A DNA stretch of 64,000 nucleotides from Alteribacillus persepolensis. GTDB taxonomy: Bacteria; Bacillota; Bacilli; Bacillales; Marinococcaceae. Made by a program: the position numbers and the translations under genes. Under the pieces are notes generated by a model, which saw only the letters and a list, made by a program, of their open reading frames with translations, ran no database searches and was not told the origin of the DNA. This document shows positions 52,262-60,638 of the stretch, piece by piece; position 1 is the first letter of the stretch; every line of letters starts with the position of its first letter. Where the stretch lies: contig NZ_FNDK01000010.1 in NCBI RefSeq assembly GCF_900099605.1, positions 50,998-114,997 of the forward strand, given 5' to 3'.

Positions 52262-52342
52262 GTGTTGGTAGTACCAGGTATTATCTATATGAGTGTATTT
52301 ATTTTTATGATTGCGGGTTTTTTTTACTTGTACATCAGTTGA
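52262..52342 (+). CDS. 26-residue membrane peptide
   Basis: The GTG start, four bases after AAAGGGGAG, reads a single hydrophobic helix containing IIYMSVFIFMIAGFFYLYIS. It follows the SinR-like gene by 31 bases and could be co-transcribed. Very short, so support is limited. Confidence 0.35.
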   Translation: MLVVPGIIYMSVFIFMIAGFFYLYIS

Positions 52343-52997
52343 AAAAGCAGTGCATACATAAGAGGAAGCGTGCACATAAAGAAGCTGTCTCAAGCCTTCA
52401 TGTGCAGGCAGCCTCACTGCACGTATACGGATTGCTTCCATATGTTGACAATGCTGATGTTTTCCCCGCGTTAACATGTGATTCTTTTCTATCAGGATAA
52501 GAAAGACACATGACTTTTTAATCAATGGAAAACAGCCCGAAAGAGCAAGGCGCGCTGCGTCTTGCTTTTTTTATGTGATATATCGGGACATTGGGGGGAT
52601 TATATTTCTTTTGAAGGACAGAAATCCAAAAGAGGTAATAAGTCTTAAATACAAAAAGCGACAATGGTCCTTGTTGATGCTTTATATTCAAGCTTCAGGC
52701 ATTCCATTATCTTGATTTCAAGGTATTTGCAAAAATGGACAAATACAAGAACATACAGCAATGAAGATTCCTTGAGAAAAAAGACGCAATGCCGTATAGG
52801 ATCAAATAGAAAAATGAAAGAGTTAAACATCATCTGCTTTTTTATTTCTTTTAGCACAAGTCTAATGTCTTGTTTCTATCATCATGCATCTTTTTCACAT
52901 AAGAGTACATTTGTAGGAAACTATTTCCTATGATAAAAATATTTACTAGAATGTGACAATTTTGTTAGAAGCATCTGCATAAACGAGGATGATACAC
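52343..52997. other. Gap of 655 bases before the pilus operon
   Basis: Contains the terminator at 52543. No credible gene: the frames here lack ribosome sites. TATGAT at 52929-52934 may be part of the pilus operon promoter, but a matching -35 was not found. Confidence 0.4.
52543..52572 (+). terminator. Intrinsic terminator
   Basis: AGCAAGGCG pairs with TGCGTCTTGCT (imperfect near the loop), followed by T7. Confidence 0.7.
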
Positions 52998-53789
52998 ATG
53001 CTTATTGTATTAGATGAGACGATTGGGTTTAGCTCCTCCCCGTTCTTAGCTGGCCATGACACTCCCTATGTCATAAAGCCTGCCAAAACGAAAAAGCAAA
53101 ATCAGACTTTTGACGAATATATACACACGCAGTCTTCTGCTGTTCTTCCTAAGACGCTGCGTCTTGGCTCGTATTCTATGGAAAGCGAAATTGAGTTCTT
53201 TTCCAACATCTTTCAGCGTTATGCGACCGCCGGCCCGATGATTTATTTTTATGACCCAGCGTATACCGACCATCCGGTGATACGCCGTGTGCAAAATGTT
53301 TTTCAGCCGGACAAAAAGCTGTACCCGCTGCCTGCTGCGCTGAACCGGGCCGAGACACTGTTTATTATCAACCGGCTGGCAGATATGAAAGATTGGTTTT
53401 CAACAAACGGGCTGACGTACCAGGAGCTTAGACAGCGCATTAAATCATGGACAGCTGGTGCATCGGGCTGGGTGTTGACCCCAAACACCAAGTCAATCTT
53501 TAAAAAGCGGACGCTGCATAAAGTCTATCGAAAGAAAAAGTGGGATGCGTATACGCAAGTCCGCATTCATGATTCTGGTAAATTGGAGTCTCGGAAAAAA
53601 GACACATTGCATGCGATTTGGGAAGACGTGAAGGGCGAGGCGGTCCAAAGAGATGCTTGGGTGGTAACAAAAGGTACGGAACTGTCTTCAGCAGATGTGC
53701 CCACCTATGCGTTAAAAGACGAGGCCTTTCCGATCAACATACCGTATGTGCAAGTGTTCGAACCTGCTGTACGGCATCAATCAACATGA
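52998..53789 (+). CDS. Unknown protein, first gene of the Tad pilus operon
   Basis: The protein has 263 residues, soluble, with no signal, membrane helix or Cys. N-terminal MLIVLDETIGFSSSPFLAGH and a Lys-rich middle (SIFKKRTLHKVYRKKKWD) stand out. I do not recognise a family. It is 17 bases upstream of cpaB and so probably a cytoplasmic accessory of pilus assembly or regulation. ATG 52998 is 9 bases from GAGG; ATG 52989 overlaps that site. Confidence 0.7.
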   Translation: MLIVLDETIGFSSSPFLAGHDTPYVIKPAKTKKQNQTFDEYIHTQSSAVLPKTLRLGSYSMESEIEFFSNIFQRYATAGPMIYFYDPAYTDHPVIRRVQNVFQPDKKLYPLPAALNRAETLFIINRLADMKDWFSTNGLTYQELRQRIKSWTAGASGWVLTPNTKSIFKKRTLHKVYRKKKWDAYTQVRIHDSGKLESRKKDTLHAIWEDVKGEAVQRDAWVVTKGTELSSADVPTYALKDEAFPINIPYVQVFEPAVRHQST

Positions 53790-53806
53790 ATGGGAGATGA
53801 AAAACC

Positions 53807-54589
53807 ATGCTGGATGCAAAAAGAAAGGCAATGATTTTTCTTGCTGCCGCTTTTATACTGGCTGTTTTAGCAACAGCTCTTATTCTAAATGAAATGAGAA
53901 ACGTTCAAGCGTCTCTGGGGGAAACGATTGAGGTAGCAGTGGCAGATGAGAATATTCCAACGTATACAGAAATTAACGAAGAGATGATTTCTTGGGAAGA
54001 AGTGCCTGCTTCGACGGAAATTTCATCGTATGTACGAGAATCGTCGGAATTAGAAGGGTCCATCAGCATTGTTCCAGTGCAGCAAGGAGATTTAATGACA
54101 AAAAACATTTTGCGCTCGAGTGTTGATGTGCCGGACGATCACCGCGTCGTGTGGCTGAATGCCACAAATAATGTCGTGATGGACCAAGCGGTTGCAGAAG
54201 GAGATCAAGTCGATATTATCGTTTCTTACTCGTCATCGAATGCTGATCAGCGTACGAGAAGGCTGTTTACTTCAGTAGACGTTGTACAGCGAACAGAATC
54301 AGAGGAAGAGGAGGACATACCAGCAAGTATTAAAGTATCGCTGCCGATAGACGAAGCAGAAGATTTGATTCACTACCAGAACACAGCTGATCAAATTCGG
54401 GTGCTTCTTGTCAATCAGGTGCAGACAAACCCGAATGAAGATCCTCAAGCTCCAAGTGGAAACGAAGAAGAGGCAAGTGAAGGTCAGGAAGAAGCAAATG
54501 AAGATCAAGACGCAGCGAATGAAGAGGAAGAAGCAGTCAATGAAACAGAAAATGAAGATGGAACAAATGACGAAGACAGCGAGCAGTAG
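53807..54589 (+). CDS. cpaB: Flp pilus assembly protein CpaB/RcpC (SAF domain)
   Basis: The protein has 260 residues: an N-terminal membrane helix (about 8-28), SAF domain (about 40-105, with VAVADENIPTYTEINEEMI and VPVQQGDLMTKNIL), an RcpC-type domain to about 205, then a highly acidic, low-complexity tail rich in Glu, Asn and Asp. CpaB binds peptidoglycan or connects the pilus to the envelope. The tail may be disordered and surface-exposed. GGGAGATG precedes the ATG. Confidence 0.85.
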   Translation: MLDAKRKAMIFLAAAFILAVLATALILNEMRNVQASLGETIEVAVADENIPTYTEINEEMISWEEVPASTEISSYVRESSELEGSISIVPVQQGDLMTKNILRSSVDVPDDHRVVWLNATNNVVMDQAVAEGDQVDIIVSYSSSNADQRTRRLFTSVDVVQRTESEEEEDIPASIKVSLPIDEAEDLIHYQNTADQIRVLLVNQVQTNPNEDPQAPSGNEEEASEGQEEANEDQDAANEEEEAVNETENEDGTNDEDSEQ

Positions 54590-54609
54590 GTAGAAAGGAA
54601 GGCAGAATC

Positions 54610-55734
54610 GTGAGCACGTATAGAGCCGCAATCATAACAAATAATGACCAAATCAAACAGCCGCTCAAAGAACAATTGGAAAACAAAGGTATGGACGTTG
54701 ATGCAGGAGGGACTGCCATTGATGAGTCCTCTTTTTATCACTTTTTATTTGTGGGAGAAGATGTGTTTGACCGGCAAAGTCCCAACATGTTTCAACGGGC
54801 CTCGGTATGTATTGGGCTGCTTCAAGAACGTTCATTTGAAAATGTAAGGAACTGGATGAAACAAGGCGCAGAAGATGTTGTCCTTATTCCCGATGAGTGG
54901 GATCGGCTGGATGAGTTGATTGAATACGGGCTGGAAAAAATCGAACGAGCGACAACTATTTCCAGCGGAAGTTCCATAGGGGGCGAGGTGCTGGCGTTTT
55001 ACAGCGCCAAAGGAGGCAGCGGCAAAACGCTGCTTGCGGCTATGCTTAGTCAATGTCTTAAAACCCAGTATGACAAAAAAGTTCTTTTTCTAGATTTAAA
55101 TGCTCAGTTTGGCGGTGCAGAAGGATTAATGGCCCTAGAACCTGTTCGGAATTACAGTGACCTGCTGCCTGTGCTGAATGAACTTTCCATTCATCATGTC
55201 CACAACGTGACAACTGAACAGGAACAAACGGAGCTTGAGGTACTGAGCGGCCCGTCTCATCCTGAAAAGGCAGAAGAAGTCACCGAAGAGCTGGTCCAAA
55301 AGCTTATTCGGCTTTGTAAAGAGCACTATGACTATGTAATTGTTGATGTTCCTTCTTTCTTTCAAACGATTACATATACTGCGCTCACCGAAGCAACAAA
55401 GATTTATTATCCGCTGACTCCTGATACGATGGCGATTCGCACGTTTAAACAAACGAAAGCCTTGCTTGACCGGCTGCAGCTTACATCCAAGGACAAGTTT
55501 CAATTAATCATCAATAAAACAGAGACGAAAAATGAGATTACAGAAAAAGATATTAAGAATATTGTCGGTATAGAAGCTGTTGGAAAAGTGAGAGCGGACT
55601 TTTATGGCATTCAGCCGTTCATTAATATGGGACTTCCTTTTTACACGAAAAAAGGCAAGGTCAATCAAACGAAACCAACCGCAGACATTAACCGTTTCGT
55701 TCAAAAGAATCTGGTGAAGATGAAAGGAAAGTGA
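54610..55734 (+). CDS. tadZ: TadZ/CpaE-like MinD-family ATPase
   Basis: The protein has 374 residues: a receiver-like N-terminal domain (about 1-115) without clear phospho-acceptor acids, then a ParA/MinD ATPase with the deviant Walker A SAKGGSGKT (about 133-141), FLDLNAQFGG and VIVDVPS. TadZ localises the pilus machine. GTG start after AGAAAGGAAGG. Its stop overlaps the TadA region. Confidence 0.88.
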   Translation: MSTYRAAIITNNDQIKQPLKEQLENKGMDVDAGGTAIDESSFYHFLFVGEDVFDRQSPNMFQRASVCIGLLQERSFENVRNWMKQGAEDVVLIPDEWDRLDELIEYGLEKIERATTISSGSSIGGEVLAFYSAKGGSGKTLLAAMLSQCLKTQYDKKVLFLDLNAQFGGAEGLMALEPVRNYSDLLPVLNELSIHHVHNVTTEQEQTELEVLSGPSHPEKAEEVTEELVQKLIRLCKEHYDYVIVDVPSFFQTITYTALTEATKIYYPLTPDTMAIRTFKQTKALLDRLQLTSKDKFQLIINKTETKNEITEKDIKNIVGIEAVGKVRADFYGIQPFINMGLPFYTKKGKVNQTKPTADINRFVQKNLVKMKGK

Positions 55735-55739
55735 TTGCT

Positions 55740-57083
55740 GTGTCTTGGCTGGAAAAAGTTCAACAACCTTCGTCTTCAAGGGAATGGACGAAAACAGACA
55801 AAGGTATGATTAAAGACACAAATGTGGACCGCTGGGTGAGGCACTACAAAGACAGGCTTATTAAAGAAGCGAATTTAGAAGAGATTATTACGCTTCCTCC
55901 ACTGGAAAAAAAGCAGAGTATTGAGCGTCTCGTGTCACAAATGATTGATGAAGAAAAAGTCATTATTCCAAGTCACGACATGAACGAGATCATCCAGCAG
56001 CTTATTCATGATTCGGTCGGCTTTGGACCATTGGAGTCTCTGTTAGAAAGAGATGACATTACAGAAATCATGGTGAATAGTCCTGATGATATTTACATCG
56101 AACGGCAAGGAAAACTAGAGAAAACATCGGTCCGCTTTAAAAATGAGGAACATATCCGGCATATCATTGATCGGATTATCGCACCAATTGGAAGAAGAAT
56201 TGACGAAAGTTCCCCCATGGTCGATGCGCGTCTTCCAGATGGAAGCCGGGTGAATGCGGCGATTCCTCCTGTCAGCATCGACGGCCCTATCATTTCCATT
56301 CGTAAATTTAATAAAGATCCGTTTTCTTTGGAGGATTTAATTAGTTTTGGAACGTTAACAGAAACAATGGGCGAGTTTTTAGAAGCACTCGTAAAAGCAA
56401 AAACCAATATACTCGTCTCCGGTGGAACTGGCAGCGGGAAGACAACACTTTTAAACGTTCTGTCCGGTTCGATACCACAAGGCGAGCGGATTGTCACGAT
56501 CGAAGACATGGCGGAGCTGCGTTTTAGCTATGACAACCTTGTCCGCATGGAAGCACGTCCGGCCAACATGGAAGGAGAAGGTGAAATTACCATTAATCAT
56601 TTGGTAAAAAATGCGCTTCGCATGAGACCGGATCGTGTGATTGTCGGGGAAGTCCGAAGTTCGGAGGCACTGGACATGCTGCAAGCCATGAACACAGGCC
56701 ATGAAGGGTCACTGACGACTGTTCACGCCAACTCTCCGAAAGACGCACTCGGACGTTTAGAGGCGATGGTGATTATGTCCGGACTTCCGCTGACAGTGGA
56801 TGTTATTCGCGGTTATTTTGTCGGTGCTCTTGATGTGATTGTGCAGACAGAGCGGTTGATGGATGGAACGCGCCGAATTGTCGCTATTGCGGAAGTATTT
56901 GAAGAAAATGGAGAAATCCGTATTCAAGATATCTTTCGTTTTAAACAGATGGGTTTTTCTGAGCAAGGAAGCATTACAGGTGCTTTTGAGGCGACTGGTT
57001 ATGTTCCGAAAATCTCGGAACGGCTGCGCGCCTATGGACAAGCCTTGCCAGACGTGTTTTTTAAAGAAGGTGAATTGGCATGA
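55740..57083 (+). CDS. tadA: Type II/IV secretion ATPase TadA (CpaF)
   Basis: The protein has 447 residues. An N-terminal helical region is followed by the CpaF core: [32 protein letters not shown] (Walker A), [16 protein letters not shown] (Walker B), [14 protein letters not shown] with the His box. It powers Flp pilus assembly. The start is GTG 55740, or GTG 55731, which overlaps the tadZ stop; the former has better spacing from AAAGGAAAG. The stop overlaps the next ATG (ATGA). Confidence 0.93.
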   Translation: MSWLEKVQQPSSSREWTKTDKGMIKDTNVDRWVRHYKDRLIKEANLEEIITLPPLEKKQSIERLVSQMIDEEKVIIPSHDMNEIIQQLIHDSVGFGPLESLLERDDITEIMVNSPDDIYIERQGKLEKTSVRFKNEEHIRHIIDRIIAPIGRRIDESSPMVDARLPDGSRVNAAIPPVSIDGPIISIRKFNKDPFSLEDLISFGTLTETMGEFLEALVKAKTNILVSGGTGSGKTTLLNVLSGSIPQGERIVTIEDMAELRFSYDNLVRMEARPANMEGEGEITINHLVKNALRMRPDRVIVGEVRSSEALDMLQAMNTGHEGSLTTVHANSPKDALGRLEAMVIMSGLPLTVDVIRGYFVGALDVIVQTERLMDGTRRIVAIAEVFEENGEIRIQDIFRFKQMGFSEQGSITGAFEATGYVPKISERLRAYGQALPDVFFKEGELA

Positions 57084-58012
57084 CAGCTTTATATCTTGTG
57101 CTGACGCTTTCCCTGTTTTCGTTTATGATTTTTCTTTACTATATCGTAAAAATGTATCGAATGGCTAAGCCCCGCAGGCGGGTCCAGACATGGTTTAAAA
57201 CACAGGATGAAGAAAAACGGCGCAGTTTTATTTTTCTATTAGGAGATCAGTTTGATGAGTCATTAATGGCAGAGGAATTAGACAAGAAATTAAAACAAGG
57301 AGCAATCCCGATGAAGCCTTCCGAATACGCTGCCATTTGTATCGGATTGTTCCTCGTGCTGTGGCTGATCAGCCGTGTCATATTAGAGCTTATGTTCCCG
57401 ATTGATCTTGTTGTTGCTTATGTAATCGTAAAAATTGGTTCCAATGTGTACTTGAAAACAAAGCGGGAAAAGCGGTCCGAAGCATTTAATCAGCAGCTTC
57501 CAGACGTCTGCCGGATGCTTGGCAACACGGTGAAAGCAGGACTGACTTTACAGCAAGGGATTACTATGGCGGGAAAAGAATTAAAAGCTCCCGCTGGGCC
57601 GGAATTTGCGAAAATGTCCAGACAGCTCAGTCTAGGCGATAGTTTCGAGCGTGTCGTCTACCGCTTTATCGAACAAGTAGACAGCCGTGAAGTAAAAGTA
57701 ATGATGAATACGGTGCTTATTCAACGCCGGATTGGCGGGAATTTAGCAGAAGTGATGGAGATGATGGCAGGAACGCTCGAAGAAAGAGGAAGAGTTCACA
57801 AAGAAATGAGTGCTGTGACAGCGGAATCGAAGTACGTGGCGTTCATTTTACCGATATTGCCGATTGCTACAGCCATTATGCTGAACTTGTTTATTCCCGG
57901 CTTTTTAAATCCGTTGTTTACCCCGCTCGGCCTTATTTTGATAGCTGTTTTTGTCGTCGTCTTAGTAATTAGTTCTTACGCAATTAAAAAGGTCACAGAC
58001 ATAAGGGTGTAG
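57080..58012 (+). CDS. tadB: Tad pilus inner-membrane platform protein TadB
   Basis: The protein has 310 residues with a T2SSF domain (about 145-270: LPDVCRMLGNTVKAGLTLQQ and RGRVHKEMSAVTAESK), an N-terminal helix, a middle hairpin and two C-terminal helices. It forms the platform with TadC above the TadA ATPase. Coupled by ATGA to tadA. Confidence 0.92.
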   Translation: MTALYLVLTLSLFSFMIFLYYIVKMYRMAKPRRRVQTWFKTQDEEKRRSFIFLLGDQFDESLMAEELDKKLKQGAIPMKPSEYAAICIGLFLVLWLISRVILELMFPIDLVVAYVIVKIGSNVYLKTKREKRSEAFNQQLPDVCRMLGNTVKAGLTLQQGITMAGKELKAPAGPEFAKMSRQLSLGDSFERVVYRFIEQVDSREVKVMMNTVLIQRRIGGNLAEVMEMMAGTLEERGRVHKEMSAVTAESKYVAFILPILPIATAIMLNLFIPGFLNPLFTPLGLILIAVFVVVLVISSYAIKKVTDIRV

Positions 58013-58015
58013 CCA

Positions 58016-58957
58016 ATGAATGATGTAATAGTAAGTTTTGCCTTTTTGCTGATTGCCGGAGTGCTGCTTTTCTTATTCATCGGTTTTATTTATATATGGA
58101 TGGCGGTTGCTAAAAAACAGCAGTTTTACAGCTATGTAGGAACAAAAGCAAAAAAGAAGAAGCAAAAAAAGCCGTGGAAGGAAACAATGATGGCACCTGT
58201 GGTGAAAGGGGCGGTCTACCTTGGTCCGACCGCCGTCAAGTATCCGCTGTTCGGGAAACACGAACAGTATGAGCGCTTGCTTAGTAAAGCGGGTAGCCCA
58301 TTTCAGCTGAGGCTTCAAGATTTTTATGGCATGCGCTATATTCTCGGAATTTCTGCTTATGTTTTTGGCTGGGTTTATTTTGTGCTGGGTTTTCCTTTTG
58401 CTCTGTATGTACTAATTCTGCTGCCTGTGGCGATGTTTTTCGCTCCAGATATTTGGCTGCGTATGAAAGCAAAAGAAAGACAGGAAACGATCAGTTTAGA
58501 AATTCCGGACTTTCTTGATGTGGTGAGTGTGTCGCTGCAAGCAGGTGCATCACTGGATGGAGCGATGCAGCAAGTAGCCAGGCAAATGGGGGGTCCGCTT
58601 GGGGAAGAGATCGAACGTCTCGGCCGTGAAATTAACCTTGGTGTACCCCGGGTGAGAGCTTACGAAAATCTGCTGTATCGAAATGATGCGCAAGAGCTGG
58701 AGATGCTCATTCAATCATTAATTCAGGGAGGTGAACTTGGGGTTCCGGTGTCTCGCACATTCCGTGTGCAGGCAGACGACCTAAGAAGCACAAGAGGTTT
58801 CCGAGCAAAAGAAAAGGCAGCAAAGGCCAGTCCGAAAGTGACAGTTATTACGACGTTAACCATTGTTCCTTCTGTATTTATACTCGTTCTTGGTTTGCTT
58901 TTGTTAAACTTCCTGTATAATCCTGAGGCATTTGGTCTTGATATTTTCTTAAACTAA
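58016..58957 (+). CDS. tadC: Tad pilus inner-membrane platform protein TadC
   Basis: The protein has 313 residues with a T2SSF domain (about 160-285: EIPDFLDVVSVSLQAGASLD, RGFRAKEKAAKASPKV), an N-terminal helix with a Lys-rich cytoplasmic stretch, and C-terminal helices. It pairs with TadB; three bases after its stop codon. Confidence 0.92.
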   Translation: MNDVIVSFAFLLIAGVLLFLFIGFIYIWMAVAKKQQFYSYVGTKAKKKKQKKPWKETMMAPVVKGAVYLGPTAVKYPLFGKHEQYERLLSKAGSPFQLRLQDFYGMRYILGISAYVFGWVYFVLGFPFALYVLILLPVAMFFAPDIWLRMKAKERQETISLEIPDFLDVVSVSLQAGASLDGAMQQVARQMGGPLGEEIERLGREINLGVPRVRAYENLLYRNDAQELEMLIQSLIQGGELGVPVSRTFRVQADDLRSTRGFRAKEKAAKASPKVTVITTLTIVPSVFILVLGLLLLNFLYNPEAFGLDIFLN

Positions 58958-59072
58958 ATCTTATGTGAAGGAAAAAGCGGTTCATGTAAACATGGGAATG
59001 AGAGAAGGCTGTTTATGGGACGAGCATCAGGGGGCAGCTGCCTGTGGAAAGAAAACAAGCTGCACACACATG

Positions 59073-59095
59073 AAGCGGCGGACGAGCCGCGCTTT
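59073..59095 (+). other. Hairpin upstream of the pilin gene
   Basis: AAGCGGCGG pairs with CCGCGCTT with one bulged base around ACGAG, followed by a short A-rich tract rather than T. It sits in the 244-base tadC-pilin gap, where a hairpin could raise pilin mRNA stability or attenuate readthrough. The short frame at 58965-59165 in this gap looks spurious. Confidence 0.4.
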
Positions 59096-59201
59096 AAAAA
59101 AGCAGAGAGTGGTGTGCTGCGGTACGTATCTATCGGCAGCGCAGTATGTCACAGAAACGACATGAAAGATGAAAATGAAAACAACGAGGAGTGAATGCAA
59201 T

Positions 59202-59420
59202 ATGGCAAACATGTATGGAAAAGCACAACAATGGTTCAGAAAGTATCTGGATAATGAAAAAGGTTCGGTATCGATGGAGTGGATCATGCTGGGACTTCTA
59301 GGAGTAGCATTGGTTGGGATTGTTGTTACAGCTTTAGGGGAGTCAGACGGCAGCACCATTGCATCAGCAATTACCGAAAAGATTGCAGAATTTATTAATG
59401 GTATCGGCTCCGAAGGGTAA
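59202..59420 (+). CDS. flp: Flp-type major pilin (class III prepilin)
   Basis: The protein has 72 residues. The leader ends DNEKG and cleavage before SVSMEWIML puts Glu at position +5 of the mature pilin, as required for prepilin processing and assembly, followed by a hydrophobic helix (LGLLGVALVGIVVTAL) and a short tail, the plan of Flp pilins. ATG 59202 is 8 bases after GAGGAG. A prepilin peptidase is not encoded in this window. Confidence 0.85.
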   Translation: MANMYGKAQQWFRKYLDNEKGSVSMEWIMLGLLGVALVGIVVTALGESDGSTIASAITEKIAEFINGIGSEG

Positions 59421-59453
59421 AAGGTGAAAGAAAAACATGGAGGCGGAGATGGG

Positions 59454-59855
59454 ATGCGGCATCTATTAAAATATGTAAAAAACGAACGAGGCTCTCAGCT
59501 CATTGAATTCGTCGCTGTATTTCCTTTAATCATCTTTGCCTTCTTATTTGTTTGGCAAATGGCGCTGGTAGCCTATACCGTCGTAGTCGCCGAAGGGGCA
59601 GCACGAGATGGAGCAAGAGTTGCTGCTGTAGCTGGTATTGAAGATCCAGCCGTTGATACAGCGGTGCACAATTCGGCACGAGGACTTGATGTTCTCGATA
59701 TTCCTAAGAATGTAACCGCTAGTTCATACGGCGAAGAAGTCAGCGTTAATGTGGATGTTGCACTAAAAACGATCAATGTACCATTTGTAGGTGAGTTGGA
59801 TTATGAAATTACGGGAAGCGCCACGATGCCTTATGAATCTGAAGAAGATGATTAA
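59454..59855 (+). CDS. tadE: TadE-like minor pilin
   Basis: The protein has 133 residues. NERG followed by SQLIEFVAVFPLIIFAFLF gives the TadE prepilin-like motif with Glu +5 and membrane helix; GAARDGARVAAV is the usual TadE block after the helix. ATG 59454 follows GGAGGCGGAG; a GTG at 59424 is less likely. Its end overlaps the next gene in another frame. Confidence 0.85.
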   Translation: MRHLLKYVKNERGSQLIEFVAVFPLIIFAFLFVWQMALVAYTVVVAEGAARDGARVAAVAGIEDPAVDTAVHNSARGLDVLDIPKNVTASSYGEEVSVNVDVALKTINVPFVGELDYEITGSATMPYESEEDD

Positions 59856-60618
59856 ATCACAGCTTTCTTATGCGCGAAATGAGCGAGGAAATGCAATGAT
59901 GATCTCACTCATTGTTGTGGTTTGCTTTATTTTTCTTGCTTTTGTATTTTTTGATATCTTTTCTACTTATGCCTATAAAAATGCCAGTCAAAATGCAGCA
60001 GATGCTGCAGCAGTTGCCGCTGCCAGTGAAGCAAAAGATATTTATGAAGAAGAGTTGGCAGAACGTCTGGAACAAGAATTTGCCCCTTTTGCCACAAGAA
60101 TAAGAGACGCGATACGAAATGATGAAGAAGACGATGACGACGATGATGAGGCCGAGGCAAATGCTGTTGAGGAAGGCAGCGAAGAAGAACCCGAAGAAGA
60201 TGCTCCATCAGAAGACGAACAGCTTCGAGAGGAAGCAGAGAATCGAGATGCACCGGACGAAGTGATAGATAAAATCATTGATGCCACTGTTCCATTAACG
60301 AATGAAGCACTTTTTTTCTTTTTTACTGATGAGGAAATAACCAGCATGATGTGTGGCGCTATTAAAAATAATTGGTCTGATATTGAAGACAAAGCAAATT
60401 ATTTCGCCCAGAAAAATGGAGCGGAGGAAGTAGCAGAAATGGAATTTCCATACGGTGGGTCTTTTGAAATATTTGTATCGGTCGACACCGAAACGACATT
60501 TATTACCGTGCCTGATGAAGCATTTGCTCCAGGGGAAAGAGATATGCGTACAGAAGCGTCTGCTGGCATTCCTATTTTGGAAGGCGTTCAATTTCAATCT
60601 GGTTCGTGTAATGAATGA
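59833..60618 (+). CDS. TadG-like pilus protein with acidic insertion
   Basis: The protein has about 261 residues. RNERGNAMMISLIVVVCFIF is a pilin-like N-terminal helix and NASQNAADAAAVAAASEAKD is the TadG hallmark. A poly-Asp/Glu insertion (about 98-140) follows, then a beta-rich C-terminus. The start is uncertain (ATG 59833 or 59848), both overlapping the end of tadE. It is shorter than proteobacterial TadG, which has a vWA domain that is absent here. Confidence 0.8.
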   Translation: MNLKKMIKSQLSYARNERGNAMMISLIVVVCFIFLAFVFFDIFSTYAYKNASQNAADAAAVAAASEAKDIYEEELAERLEQEFAPFATRIRDAIRNDEEDDDDDDEAEANAVEEGSEEEPEEDAPSEDEQLREEAENRDAPDEVIDKIIDATVPLTNEALFFFFTDEEITSMMCGAIKNNWSDIEDKANYFAQKNGAEEVAEMEFPYGGSFEIFVSVDTETTFITVPDEAFAPGERDMRTEASAGIPILEGVQFQSGSCNE

Positions 60619-60638
60619 TATGGGACAGGAGGGATGAC

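Noticed and set aside
52664..52933. 89-codon frame before the pilus operon
   Set aside because: No ribosome binding site, no recognisable domain, low-complexity hydrophobic end; more likely noncoding leader sequence.
58965..59165. Cys-rich 66-codon frame between tadC and the pilin gene
   Set aside because: Composition is atypical, it spans a hairpin, has no ribosome site and would be unlike any Tad component.
59963..60392. Minus-strand Ser- or His/Leu-rich frames opposite the TadG-like gene
   Set aside because: They are complements of the poly-acidic codons (GAA/GAT) of the real gene.
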